Source: JABDLO01 sp035327565 (GTDB lineage Bacteria; Bacteroidota; Bacteroidia; Chitinophagales; Saprospiraceae). Taken from it: a stretch of 64,000 bases of DNA. This document shows, one piece after another, positions 18,790 to 28,077 of this stretch; the stretch's first letter is position 1; the number at the start of each line of letters is the position of its first letter. The stretch lies in the NCBI GenBank assembly GCA_035327565.1, contig DAOLDB010000017.1, positions 1 through 64,000 of the forward strand, in the 5' to 3' direction. The notes beneath the pieces are model-generated. The model was not told where the DNA came from. It did no database searches and saw only the letters and a program-made list of their open reading frames with translations. A program made the position numbers and the translations under genes.

Positions 18790-20541
18790 TCAGATTTTCG
18801 GTTTAAAGGTATTGGCCATATACCCTGGCCTTTTTACCGTGCCGCCCCCTTTCCAATGGCTACTGATAATAATTGTTTCAACAGGAGCATATAAAAAAAT
18901 AGAAGGAGTGTCTTCAAACATCACTTCCTGAAGGCGTTTGTATAATTCATGTCGTTGATCACGACCGGGGACTGACCGTATCTTCATTATCAGCCGGTCT
19001 GCTTCAGGATTTCTGTAAGATACTGTATTTCCTTTTGATGGGTCATCATTGTCTGAATGCCAGCGTTGATAAGGATCATCATCGTTTAAATCCTGATTGA
19101 TAACCAAAGGTGTAATTCCATAGTCACGAGTACGTACATGATCCCGCATGATCACTGAAAAATCCTTAGTGGTAATATCCACCCGTATCCCTGCATTCCT
19201 TGCATTTTCCTGTAACATTAACATAATATTTCTGCCTAACTCCTGCTGAGAGGTAAAACCTTCAATAATCAGCTCTGTTTTTTTCCCCTGGATCACTTTA
19301 TCCAGGATTCCATTTTGATCGGTATCAACCCACCCCGCTTCATGCAATAAACGGCTTGCCCCTTCAGTATCTAAATGTATCAAAGGAAGATCCTTGTGGT
19401 AATATGAACGAGCAGGATGAATAGGAACCGATAGACGCTGACCCAGACCATCTTCCATATTTTTAATGATCTGATCTACATCCAACAACATAGCCAAAGC
19501 TCTTCTCACTTTAGGATCAGAAAGTATGGGATGCCGGTTATTGATCCCAAGGAAATAAAATCGCATCAATGCAGGTGAGTGGAATGAAAATTCCTTTTCA
19601 AAGACCGGGTTGTTTTTCAATTCCACAAATCGCTGAGTCGAAATGCTGCTCGCTACATCAATGTTTCCTTCCTTCAATTGAGAAATGCATGTAGTTTCAT
19701 CAGGAATGATGTAAAAATTCATTACTCCCGGTCCTTGTTGCAGAAAAGGATTCTCAGGGTAATTTTTTCCCCAGTAATTTTCTTTAGCTTCTATAACGAG
19801 ATTCTGATCCGTTTCCCACCCGGTCAGTTTGTAAGGACCACAATTTGAAATGATATCTTTACCGTATTTCAAACCGTTCAATGCGCTTACGTATTCAGCG
19901 TTTCCAGCATCCTTAATGGTCCACTCTTCAACTTTCTTTTTATTACGTAAGTCTTTTATGGATAAATCGTCAAGGCGCCCGTCAGGATCATAGACATACT
20001 TTGGAAGAATGGGTATGGTAATGATACTCTCCAATCCCAACATATAATCGTTACTGAAATACACTCTAAAAGCTTTCAGATCCGCTGTATCAACGACAAT
20101 ATCATCTACAAAATCAAAATAACCTCTGTAGGCACCTGTCCCCATGTCAGGATGAACAATCAATTTCACTGTAAAAAGATAATCTTCTCCACTAATATGA
20201 CTTCCATCTTCCCAAACTGCATCCTCTTTGAATCGGATATCGTAAAAGGATTGACCATTAGCCGATTCGTCGATTTGTTTTTCAGGTATCCTGTCGATTA
20301 AAATGGGTGTGAGTTCATAGTGGTCAGGATGATAGTCTGCTAATGGTACAAATATATACTGATGAACGAGTCTTGCCGTTACTCCTAAATGGAAAAGGGG
20401 ATTCAATCGGGCTGGATCCTCCTTTATTCTGATATTTATTTCAAAATCAGACCCTGAAGGTTCACTTTTACATCCAAATATAAGACCTAAACCCAAAGCC
20501 AGAATAATAAACAAAAACCATGATCTGTTATTCTTCTTCAT
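18790..20541 (-). CDS. Family 5 extracellular solute-binding lipoprotein (OppA/DppA-like)
   Basis: First gene of the importer operon. SPII signal with lipobox IFGC (Cys24) anchors the binding protein. The SBP_bac_5 layout is visible: a start resembling DPARLNPLF, NGQSFYDIRFKEDAVWEDGSHISGEDYLFT, the NCGPYKLTGW motif, and the late RRALAMLLDVDQI and ENARNAGIRVDI segments. 583 residues is normal for the family. Oligopeptides are the usual ligand, but nickel, heme and other ligands occur in this family. Divergent from the epimerase gene; upstream TAAATTTA is one mismatch from a -7 box. Confidence 0.93.
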   Translation of the reverse strand: MKKNNRSWFLFIILALGLGLIFGCKSEPSGSDFEINIRIKEDPARLNPLFHLGVTARLVHQYIFVPLADYHPDHYELTPILIDRIPEKQIDESANGQSFYDIRFKEDAVWEDGSHISGEDYLFTVKLIVHPDMGTGAYRGYFDFVDDIVVDTADLKAFRVYFSNDYMLGLESIITIPILPKYVYDPDGRLDDLSIKDLRNKKKVEEWTIKDAGNAEYVSALNGLKYGKDIISNCGPYKLTGWETDQNLVIEAKENYWGKNYPENPFLQQGPGVMNFYIIPDETTCISQLKEGNIDVASSISTQRFVELKNNPVFEKEFSFHSPALMRFYFLGINNRHPILSDPKVRRALAMLLDVDQIIKNMEDGLGQRLSVPIHPARSYYHKDLPLIHLDTEGASRLLHEAGWVDTDQNGILDKVIQGKKTELIIEGFTSQQELGRNIMLMLQENARNAGIRVDITTKDFSVIMRDHVRTRDYGITPLVINQDLNDDDPYQRWHSDNDDPSKGNTVSYRNPEADRLIMKIRSVPGRDQRHELYKRLQEVMFEDTPSIFLYAPVETIIISSHWKGGGTVKRPGYMANTFKPKI

Positions 20542-20766
20542 TTGTTATTAAACTTTGTCCTTTTGATCCTAAATTTACAAACAAATCGCTATAAGTTTGT
20601 AAAACGCAGAATTTTTACCCCGAATGTCTTCTTTTTCTTTACTATTTCCCAAAACAATTGGAAATAGCGTATTTCGGAAGCTGTCAATCTTAGGATATGT
20701 CGATCAGAATTTCGAAATATCAAAACCATAACTATTCTTGGGTTGTTGCAGTTTCAAAAAGATAAT

Positions 20767-21693
20767 ATGGATCAATTACGGGGAAAATCGGTATTGGTTG
20801 CAGGAGGAACAGGCCTGGTGGGTAACCGGTTGATTCATTGGTTGCTCAAGGCGGGTTGTATCATCCATATCTTATCACGGACAAAACGACAGAACACTCC
20901 AAATATTCAATATTTTACCTGGGATACTGATAAGGAAATTATTGAAAATGAAGCGGTTCTTGTTGATCATATTGTTAATCTTGCAGGTGCAGGAATTGCA
21001 GATTGGAGATGGACCAAAAAACGCAAAGCACTGATTGTGGAAAGCAGGGTAAAAAGCCTTTATTTACTGAAAAAAGCGCTTATAGATACCGGCCACCTTC
21101 CTTCTTCAATGGTTTCTGCATCAGCCATTGGATACTACGGAGACCGGGGAAGTGAATGGTTATCGGAAAACAGCCATGCTTCATCAGGATTTCTTGGTGA
21201 AACTACAAAAGTCTGGGAAGAGGCAGCGCAAGAGGTATTTATGCATTGTTCTAGGGGTACGGTCATTCGAATAGGTATCGTTTTGTCAACCCGGGGAGGG
21301 GCTTTAGGAAAAATTCTTAAATCAGCTCCGTTGAGAATTCTTCCCCGATTTGGTAGTGGAAATCAATTTTACAGTTGGATCCACATCGATGATTTGTGTC
21401 AATTATTCTTACTATCCCTGACCCATCCGTCATATCAGGGTATCATTAACGGTGTAGCACCCCAACCTCTCAATCACAACGATTTTATAAAGTCAATCAG
21501 CGATGGATTACCTGGTCCTTTTATTATTGCTCCGGTACCTGCAATTGCTCTGAAAATGGTATTAGGAGAAATGTCAGCAGTTGTATTGGACAGTGCCCGG
21601 GTTAAATCCGATAGATTAAATGCATTGGGGTTTATATATAATTATCCTTTCCTTACAGGAGCCATCAGACATCTCAATAATGCTAAGATCTGA
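20767..21693 (+). CDS. TIGR01777-type NAD(P)-dependent epimerase (YfcH/SDR39U1-like)
   Basis: Extended SDR fold of 308 residues. The nucleotide-binding motif is VLVAGGTGLVGNRL; the family signature HIVNLAGAGIADWRWTKKRK and SASAIGYYGDRG (with the likely active Tyr) are present, and the C-terminal DUF1731-like portion includes LGEMSAVVLDSARV. Its substrate is unknown; it is a cytoplasmic protein widespread in bacteria. ATG 20767 was chosen over TTG 20743. TATTCTTG at 20733-20740 is a one-mismatch -7 box. The 3' end overlaps the convergent HAD gene by 11 bp, so the two transcripts are antisense at their ends. Confidence 0.92.
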   Translation: MDQLRGKSVLVAGGTGLVGNRLIHWLLKAGCIIHILSRTKRQNTPNIQYFTWDTDKEIIENEAVLVDHIVNLAGAGIADWRWTKKRKALIVESRVKSLYLLKKALIDTGHLPSSMVSASAIGYYGDRGSEWLSENSHASSGFLGETTKVWEEAAQEVFMHCSRGTVIRIGIVLSTRGGALGKILKSAPLRILPRFGSGNQFYSWIHIDDLCQLFLLSLTHPSYQGIINGVAPQPLNHNDFIKSISDGLPGPFIIAPVPAIALKMVLGEMSAVVLDSARVKSDRLNALGFIYNYPFLTGAIRHLNNAKI

Positions 21694-22105
21694 AAACTTC
21701 AATTTCTTTCGTTTTTACAATTAGATCAGTAAACTTTCCTTTGAAACGGGTTGCCCTTACTATGTGGTTATCAATCCAGTGGTAATTGCCCCCACGGGGT
21801 TTGCCCATGAGCAATCCATGATATTTAAACCCGTGTTCTTTCAACCAGACTTCAGTAATTTGGCGATGTTCTTCTGTTCTGGATGTAAAAAAGGTAATAA
21901 TATGGCCTTCATCATACCACTTATTCAAAATATCAAGCGCATCCGCATAGGGTACACAATATACCATTCTTTCAGGTTCTTCATTGGGAACATCATCACA
22001 TATGGTTCCATCAATATCGATCAGAAAGTTTTTTACTCCTTTCGGTAATATTGGACTCAGTTTTTGACCTTTTTCGTCTTTTACTTCTTTCAGCTTTACT
22101 GACAT
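21683..22105 (-). CDS. Small HAD-superfamily phosphatase
   Basis: 140 residues, cytoplasmic. HAD motif I is FLIDIDGTICDD (nucleophile Asp30, Asp32), motif II is FFTSRT, and motif III/IV correspond to GKPRGGNYHWIDNHIV. It is a minimal HAD without a clear cap, similar to Bacteroidota proteins often labelled as phosphoheptose isomerase by mistake. The substrate is unknown; phosphosugar is a guess. It lies 15 bp downstream of the M23 peptidase gene and probably shares its transcript. It overlaps the convergent epimerase gene by 11 bp. Confidence 0.85.
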   Translation of the reverse strand: MSVKLKEVKDEKGQKLSPILPKGVKNFLIDIDGTICDDVPNEEPERMVYCVPYADALDILNKWYDEGHIITFFTSRTEEHRQITEVWLKEHGFKYHGLLMGKPRGGNYHWIDNHIVRATRFKGKFTDLIVKTKEIEVFRS

Positions 22106-22120
22106 ACTATTCTACTTAAA

Positions 22121-22957
22121 TTAATTAAAGCTCATATACTTCACAGGATCGACTGGATATCCATCAAACCACAATTCGAAATGCAAATGGGGTCCGAAAG
22201 AAAGTGTCCCAGAATTCCCAATAATTGCTATTGCCTCACCGGCATGCAACCGGTCACCTGTTTTTTTCAATAATACCGAGTTGTGTTTATACACAGAAAT
22301 GATATTGTTTGGGTGCTGCACAGCTATGGTATGACCGGATTCAACCGAATAATCGGCAAAAATAACAATTCCGTCCATTATTGTCTTAATTGGGGTATTT
22401 TGTGAAGCAAGAATATCTACACCATAATGGTCTTCCACATCCAAAAATCCAGCGCTAATTGAGCCGGTCACCGGGGGAACAAAAAATAAAGAACCCAGGA
22501 TTCTGGTTGATTTTCTATCGCTAATATCCTCAGGAAGTATAGTTCCTGCACGATCTCCAATGTCTGTTGTACGCAAGTTCTCAGCGAGAAAAGCCGCATC
22601 ATGGGATGGATCCCTTCCTCCACTGGAAGTCAGTAATTTTCTCAGACTCTCATTGTATAACTCCTGTGCTTCCAGTGTTTCCTCAATTTCTTTGAGTTGC
22701 CGTGATAACTCTAAAAAAGATACATTATTACTAATATCCCCATAGCCAGGTACCAGTCTTTTGAGAGGAGTAAAAAATATCAAAAAAACAACACCAATAA
22801 TGGTTATAAGAAAAAAGGCACTCACGATCATATACACATTCAAAAGTGATAATCTGAATGAGCGCACTTCACGCAAATCTTCCTCGTCTATAACAGCAAG
22901 ACGGTATTTATCAGCTATACTTTTCCGGGAAACGGTATCTATCGGATATTCAGACAT
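22121..22957 (-). CDS. Membrane-anchored M23 (LytM-type) metallopeptidase
   Basis: Periplasmic cell-wall peptidase or regulator of amidases. The first 40 residues are cytoplasmic, TM about 40-65, a coiled-coil stem about 78-115, and the M23 domain about 165-278. Zinc ligands are visible in HYGVD (His and Asp) and HLHFELW (His); GNSGTLSFGPHLHFE is the family signature, so the enzyme should be active. 278 residues and this layout recall Bacteroidota MepM/NlpD-like proteins. A -7 box lies 16 bp before the ATG, implying a very short leader. Confidence 0.92.
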   Translation of the reverse strand: MSEYPIDTVSRKSIADKYRLAVIDEEDLREVRSFRLSLLNVYMIVSAFFLITIIGVVFLIFFTPLKRLVPGYGDISNNVSFLELSRQLKEIEETLEAQELYNESLRKLLTSSGGRDPSHDAAFLAENLRTTDIGDRAGTILPEDISDRKSTRILGSLFFVPPVTGSISAGFLDVEDHYGVDILASQNTPIKTIMDGIVIFADYSVESGHTIAVQHPNNIISVYKHNSVLLKKTGDRLHAGEAIAIIGNSGTLSFGPHLHFELWFDGYPVDPVKYMSFN

Positions 22958-22972
22958 AGAGTAATTTCGTCA

Positions 22973-22980
22973 CAAACTTA
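22973..22980 (-). promoter_or_regulatory. -7 box of the M23 peptidase gene
   Basis: On the minus strand TAAGTTTG, a perfect TAnnTTTG match just upstream of ATG 22957. A TTTG at 22996-22999 is only 15 bp away, shorter than the usual 17-23, so the -33 element is doubtful. Confidence 0.45.
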
Positions 22981-23284
22981 CAACGAAATTAATCACAAAA
23001 TCATTATTTCCAGAGGAAATGAATGTGAATTGGTTTAAATTAATATTATTCTTTACTTAAAAGAAATTGTATCTAATTCGTTTCTATCATTCTCAATCGA
23101 TGTGGTATAATAATTAATATTTTCCATCATCGGTTTAGTAATTTTCATTTTGACTGGATAATCTGCTTTTATTATTATTGATAATTGTAGATGGATAGAA
23201 GATTGAGTTATTTTACAATCGCACAATCACAGAGTGAGGTATAAAGTTATGATGTCGAAAGTATCTGATCAAACAAAAAGCACT
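22981..23284. other. AT-rich intergenic region without recognised feature
   Basis: About 300 bp between the M23 gene start and the membrane protein stop. It is very AT-rich, with no open frame of note, no tRNA-like cloverleaf and no strong hairpin. Confidence 0.5.
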
Positions 23285-23974
23285 TTAATTATACAACCAT
23301 ACCGGCCCGATCAAAACATGCCATACCATATAAAACGACCACCTTGTCAGTACTGCCGCAAAAATTCCATATTGGTATATTAAGTAACATAATAAAAGGT
23401 TGAAGGAATAAATCAATATGCCTAAAACTAAATGGACTACAGAAAAAGTCTGAAAGACCGCTAATTGAGATAAAGGCTCCAGGCCTGAAATGATAATAGC
23501 CAGTATGATATATATTTGTTTTTTATTTTTACTTTTTAGAATGAAAGTTGAAATCAGCCAAAAAAGTATTCCGATAGGTATGATTCTGTACAAACTTTCT
23601 ACAATGACCGCAGCAATAGAATAAACCACGCCCGAAAAAGGTAATTCCATATGAATTGAAGATATATTCAACAGGTTAGCCATTTGTTTTGAAATTCCGC
23701 TCAACATATCAATAAAAACAAAAAGTAGTCCTATTAAGGCTCCGATAGCTGCAAACCATAAATACTTCATGGTGATGACAGGTGGATGAACAACTATAAA
23801 CTTATCCCAAAGGATGGAACAAATACTGGCTAAAATCAAAATAGGTATTACACTCTGTGGCTTTAAGCCCGCTTTCTGAGAAGGGTGGGGAAATGCAATA
23901 TCAAAGCTTTGAATGATAAAAGTAAATATGATGGCCAATGCTGCAAGGATCAAATAGTGTTTTGTGTTTTTCAT
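23285..23974 (-). CDS. Integral membrane protein, degenerate CPBP-protease-like
   Basis: 229 residues with six to seven TM segments. Three spaced motifs recall the CPBP (Rce1-like) intramembrane protease family: VESLYR where EExxxR is expected, QTFSVVH fitting FxxxH, and MVWHVLIG as the last His motif. The first Glu of EExxxR is Val here, so the enzyme may be inactive or the similarity fortuitous. ATG 23974 was chosen over an upstream TTG at 24058. Flanked by long AT-rich gaps, it appears monocistronic. Confidence 0.65.
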   Translation of the reverse strand: MKNTKHYLILAALAIIFTFIIQSFDIAFPHPSQKAGLKPQSVIPILILASICSILWDKFIVVHPPVITMKYLWFAAIGALIGLLFVFIDMLSGISKQMANLLNISSIHMELPFSGVVYSIAAVIVESLYRIIPIGILFWLISTFILKSKNKKQIYIILAIIISGLEPLSQLAVFQTFSVVHLVLGILIYSFNLLLCYLIYQYGIFAAVLTRWSFYMVWHVLIGPVWLYN

Positions 23975-24269
23975 CCTATCGTGGTAAAGTAATAGATCAA
24001 ATATAATCGCAATTTGACAAATCAATCCAACAATTTCTTTAAAGAAGTCAGATTTCAAAAATATTCTAATGCGTTTTTAAAATTTGAGGAAAGACAAGAA
24101 GTTTTTATGCATTCCATCATAACTTATGTAGTCAGCAAAAATGTCCACTTAAGGAAATTGAAGGTTAAAAATATTTACTGTATTCTTGCGTTTGTTTAAG
24201 GTGGCAATGAAAAAATGTTTTCTATATACCTTCGATCAAATATAATGGTGAGGTATTTGATAGCATAAA
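23975..24269. other. Intergenic region between divergent genes
   Basis: About 295 bp, AT-rich. TACCTTCG at 24227-24234 is one mismatch from a -7 box and could serve the PorW/SprE gene. No RNA gene is recognised; a 61-codon frame on the plus strand here has no protein-like character. Confidence 0.4.
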
Positions 24270-27200
24270 ATGCAGTTGCGGTTAAGTATGCAGATGAAAA
24301 CATCAGTACTAAAAATTGTTGTATGGACACTCATGGTTATGATGGTAGTGTCGTGTGCTACCCGCAAGCGTAAGGAAGATGTAAAGGGTTTTAAGAAATT
24401 TTATCACAATATGACTTCCGAATTCAATGGCTATTTTAATGCCAATGAAATCATGAAAGAAGTCTATGACATCCTGGAAAATGCTCATGAAGACAACTAT
24501 TCTGACATCCTTGCCATTTATCCTACCAACAATCCGGAAACTGCCAAATCCGTTTCTCCCCAACTGGATATCGCTATAGAAAAAGTAACTACTGTCGCGA
24601 CCATCCATGATGTCGGGGATTGGGTAGATGATTGTTACGTACTGATGGGAACTGCACAATACCTGAAACAGGATTTTGAGGCAGCCCAACAGACTTTCGA
24701 ATTTTTCACAAAAGAATATAACCCGGATGATCCTACAGGCAGGAATTACAAGAAAAAAGCGCTTTCACCTAAAGCTAAAAGAAAACAAAGGGAATCGGCA
24801 AAAGCGGAGGAGAAAAAGGAAAGACTGGCTGTAAGGAAAGAAAGAGAAAAAGAAAGAGCACAGGTAACTAAAGAAAGGCAGGAAGATAGGAAACAACAAG
24901 AGAAAGACCGGAAAGAAACTCAAAAAGTCCGGGAAAAAGAGAAAAAAGAAGCAGAAAAGATCCGTAAGAAAGAAGCAGAAACACGACAAAAAGAAAGGCA
25001 AAAATCAGCAGCACAATTAAAAAAAGATCGATTAAAGGCGCGAAAACAGCAATCAAAGTCCGGAACCAGAACACGTACCCGTCCGGCTCAACCCAATTCT
25101 CCAGAGCATCAGATTCTCGAAGACCAGACGCCTCTTGAGCAGGATACCATCCTCACAATAGCAGATGCCCCTCAAAATACAGAACTTGTAATTGAAGATG
25201 TTTTCCCTCAGGATGAAAAAATAGAAGACGAAAATCATCTGCACAAAAATCAAAGAAATTCAGATAAAGAGAAAAATGGCGAAGGCAATAATTCGGAAGA
25301 TGACCGGAGAATGGATGATGAGGAAGTGGAAGACATCCCTGTCACACCTAAAAAGGATCCAAAAGCCAAAGTAGAAAAAACGAAATATCACGATGGAGTA
25401 CTCATGTTGGCATTAACCTATGTACATCGGGAAAGATATACCTCCGCCGACTATCTTCTTCAAAAATTATGGGAAGATCCTACCGTAAAAAAGGAAGTAA
25501 AACGTGAAGTTCCCGCAGCTCAGGCTTTTTCAGCCATTGCCCAGAAAAAATACAACCATGGGGCTGCCTATTTGGAACTGGCTATTGAAAACACCAAAAA
25601 GAAAAAAAATAAAGCCCGATATGCGTATATATTGGCACAATTGGAGGAAAGAACCGGCCGGTACGCTTCAGCTGCCGACCATTATAAAATGGCCAAAAAG
25701 TATGGTGCAACTTATGAAATGGAATTGAACTCTGAGCTCAATATGATTAAAAACGATCTGCTGGCTAAAAACATTACACCACGGTCAGCTGAGGAAGAAT
25801 TATTAAAACTTCGAAGAGCGAATAAAAATGAAGATCATAAAGATAGAATTTCCTTTATTTTGAGTGATATTGCTTTCATTTCCAATCAGGAAGATCAAGG
25901 GATTCAATACCTCAGAGAGGCACTTGGTTTCTCTAAATCAAATAAAAACCTGAAACGTGAAGCATACTTTAAATTAGCTGAATTTTATTATAAAAATGAT
26001 GACTTTATTTCCTCCAAGCATTATTACGACAGCACACTGTTGGTTTTGGACAATACTGACATAAGATTCAAGAAAGTTCAGAAAATGGCTAACAATCTGG
26101 ATTTGATCGCGAGACACCTGACCCAGATTCAACTCCAGGATAGTCTTTTGGCTATTGCAGCTTTACCGGAAGAGGAAATGAGGGAATATGCCATTCAAGT
26201 CATCAAAGACAAAGACAATGCAAAGGAAAAAATACCAATAACCGATGAAAATGAGAATGCTGACCCGTTGAGAACCACCCGGAGATCTGCAACCACCCAA
26301 AGTTCATTCTTTGCCTACAATAAACAAATGGCTGAAAGCGGGAAACAATCTTTCAAAGAGCGATGGGGCGACCGTCCTCTGCAAGATAATTGGCGTCGTA
26401 AAGAAGCTACAGGCCTTTTTGCAGGTATAAATGCAGATCTGGAAATTGGAGATCTTAAACCCTTAGAAAGGAAAATTTCAGAAGATGAAATCAGTGCTGT
26501 TCTCCGGGAACTCCCTACCACTCCTGAATCTGCAAAAAGAGCTCACATCAAAATTGAAGAGGGCTTATATGAACTGGGTAAGCTTTTCAGAGACAATTTG
26601 AGTATGCCTGCCAAATCATTGTCTTCCCATGATGATTTACTCAGACGATACCCGGCAGCCAGAAACAAATTGCCTGCATTGTATTACATGTATTTAAACA
26701 GTCAGGATCTGCATAATTACACAGCAGCAGATCAGTACAGACTGGCCATAATAAAGGAATTTCCCCAATCCAATTTTGCCAAAATACTGGAAGATCCCAA
26801 TTATGCTTCTCAGCTCTTTGATAAAGATAGGGAACTCATTACATTCTATGACCGTATGTACCAGCATTTTGAAAACAAGAATTTTCAGAAAGTTAAAGAA
26901 TTGTATGATGAAAGTCTGAGTAAATTTGGACAAAACCATGCTTTAAGACCCAAATTTTCTCTTCTTCACGCGATGGCTTTAGGAAATGTGGAAGGAGAAC
27001 AACCCTATGTTGATGCATTGCAGGATCTGATTCGTCGTTACCCTAATACTCCTGAACAAACCAGAGCAAGGGAAATTCTCAGATTCTTAAAAGGAGACCA
27101 GGCGGCTTTCCAAAGAGTAGATGTTGCTGAAGTAGATGGCATATTTGAAAAGGAAGATGATAAACTTCATTATATGGTCATCGTACTATACGATATAGAT

Positions 27201-27524
27201 GATGAGGCTTTCAATAATGTACGTGTCTCTATAGCCAATTACAATAAGGATATGCATAAAGAAAAAAGACTTCAGATATCTGATATCGGATTAAATAAAA
27301 ACGAAAATTCAAAAATCATTCTGGTCAGAAAATTTAACAATAAGAGTGAAGCCATGCTTTATTATTATGACATCACAAAAAATGCCCCAAAGTTTATCGA
27401 TGTCAAAGGAGTGAATTATGAAACGTACCCGGTTACTCAAAGAAATTATAGAAAAATCATCGATCAGAAAGGTGCCAATAAATACAGGGTTTGGTTTGAA
27501 AACCATTATCTGGCCAGCAATTGA
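24270..27524 (+). CDS. porW: PorW/SprE-type T9SS lipoprotein with TPR repeats
   Basis: Component of type IX secretion and gliding in Bacteroidota. SPII signal with lipobox VVSC (Cys29), followed by the family signature KKFYHNMTSEFNGYFNANE. A highly charged Lys/Arg/Glu segment (about 167-271) predicts a long single alpha helix, then an acidic linker (about 275-370), and TPR-like helices to about 1000 (AQLEERTGRYASAADHYKMAKK, AYFKLAEFYYKNDDFISSKHYYDS). The C-terminal about 90 residues form a SPOR-like or beta domain. 1084 residues is long, partly because of the charged insertion. Starts at 24270, 24288 and 24294 are all possible; the last gives the most compact signal. It is the only T9SS gene here, as PorW is often separate from other T9SS loci. 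Confidence 0.88.
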   Translation: MQLRLSMQMKTSVLKIVVWTLMVMMVVSCATRKRKEDVKGFKKFYHNMTSEFNGYFNANEIMKEVYDILENAHEDNYSDILAIYPTNNPETAKSVSPQLDIAIEKVTTVATIHDVGDWVDDCYVLMGTAQYLKQDFEAAQQTFEFFTKEYNPDDPTGRNYKKKALSPKAKRKQRESAKAEEKKERLAVRKEREKERAQVTKERQEDRKQQEKDRKETQKVREKEKKEAEKIRKKEAETRQKERQKSAAQLKKDRLKARKQQSKSGTRTRTRPAQPNSPEHQILEDQTPLEQDTILTIADAPQNTELVIEDVFPQDEKIEDENHLHKNQRNSDKEKNGEGNNSEDDRRMDDEEVEDIPVTPKKDPKAKVEKTKYHDGVLMLALTYVHRERYTSADYLLQKLWEDPTVKKEVKREVPAAQAFSAIAQKKYNHGAAYLELAIENTKKKKNKARYAYILAQLEERTGRYASAADHYKMAKKYGATYEMELNSELNMIKNDLLAKNITPRSAEEELLKLRRANKNEDHKDRISFILSDIAFISNQEDQGIQYLREALGFSKSNKNLKREAYFKLAEFYYKNDDFISSKHYYDSTLLVLDNTDIRFKKVQKMANNLDLIARHLTQIQLQDSLLAIAALPEEEMREYAIQVIKDKDNAKEKIPITDENENADPLRTTRRSATTQSSFFAYNKQMAESGKQSFKERWGDRPLQDNWRRKEATGLFAGINADLEIGDLKPLERKISEDEISAVLRELPTTPESAKRAHIKIEEGLYELGKLFRDNLSMPAKSLSSHDDLLRRYPAARNKLPALYYMYLNSQDLHNYTAADQYRLAIIKEFPQSNFAKILEDPNYASQLFDKDRELITFYDRMYQHFENKNFQKVKELYDESLSKFGQNHALRPKFSLLHAMALGNVEGEQPYVDALQDLIRRYPNTPEQTRAREILRFLKGDQAAFQRVDVAEVDGIFEKEDDKLHYMVIVLYDIDDEAFNNVRVSIANYNKDMHKEKRLQISDIGLNKNENSKIILVRKFNNKSEAMLYYYDITKNAPKFIDVKGVNYETYPVTQRNYRKIIDQKGANKYRVWFENHYLASN

Positions 27525-27571
27525 TTTTCTTATTTAAATATTTTGGAACCCTTTCATAGAACTGACTCGGC

Positions 27572-28072
27572 TTAGTTTCCAAATTGAATCAGCAACTGAC
27601 CTTTATCTACCTTATCCCCTTTATCTATATGTATCATTTCTACAATGCCGCTCTGCGGCGCTTTAATTATATTTTCCATTTTCATCGCTTCAAGTATTAA
27701 AAGATTATGACCTTCTTCCACATGCATTCCCGGTTCAATCATTATACTTAAAACAAGCCCCGGCATAGGAGCCACAATGTGCCCTAAAACGTCTTTGGAT
27801 TTTTCATTAAAACCTAATTCCCTGATCAGGTGTGACAATCTTGTATTGACTTTGCAGTCAAAATCGGCACCGTTAATTTTCAGATTGTAATGGCCTTTTT
27901 GAGGATCCATCTCCAAAATTCTGATTCTGAATTGTCTGTGATTACACCTGATCAGGTAAACATCTTCAGCACATTGCTCCAATATCTGAAAATCTCCGTT
28001 CAATTCATCAGCAGAAAATGTTCCGTATCCCTGAACTTCAATATCGGTAAGTTGATATGGATCTATATACAT
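27572..28072 (-). CDS. Biotin carboxyl carrier protein of an acyl-CoA carboxylase
   Basis: Carries CO2 on biotin between carboxylase half-reactions. The C-terminal biotinyl domain (about 95-166) has PMPGLVLSI and the biotinylation motif EAMKMEN (Lys131). The N-terminal 90 residues are a small beta domain typical of Bacteroidota propionyl- or acetyl-CoA carboxylase carriers. No carboxyltransferase or biotin carboxylase gene is present in the window, so its partners lie elsewhere. It is the last gene of a tightly packed minus-strand operon, 5 bp after the AtpI-like gene, and converges on PorW/SprE. Confidence 0.93.
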   Translation of the reverse strand: MYIDPYQLTDIEVQGYGTFSADELNGDFQILEQCAEDVYLIRCNHRQFRIRILEMDPQKGHYNLKINGADFDCKVNTRLSHLIRELGFNEKSKDVLGHIVAPMPGLVLSIMIEPGMHVEEGHNLLILEAMKMENIIKAPQSGIVEMIHIDKGDKVDKGQLLIQFGN

Positions 28073-28077
28073 GATGT

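Noticed and set aside
24014..24199. A 61-codon plus-strand frame upstream of PorW/SprE
   Set aside because: It overlaps the 5' region of the minus-strand membrane gene, and its translation has no recognisable features.
24765..25074. Phe/Leu-rich minus-strand frames opposite the charged PorW/SprE segment
   Set aside because: They arise as the complement of Lys/Glu codons and are not real membrane proteins.
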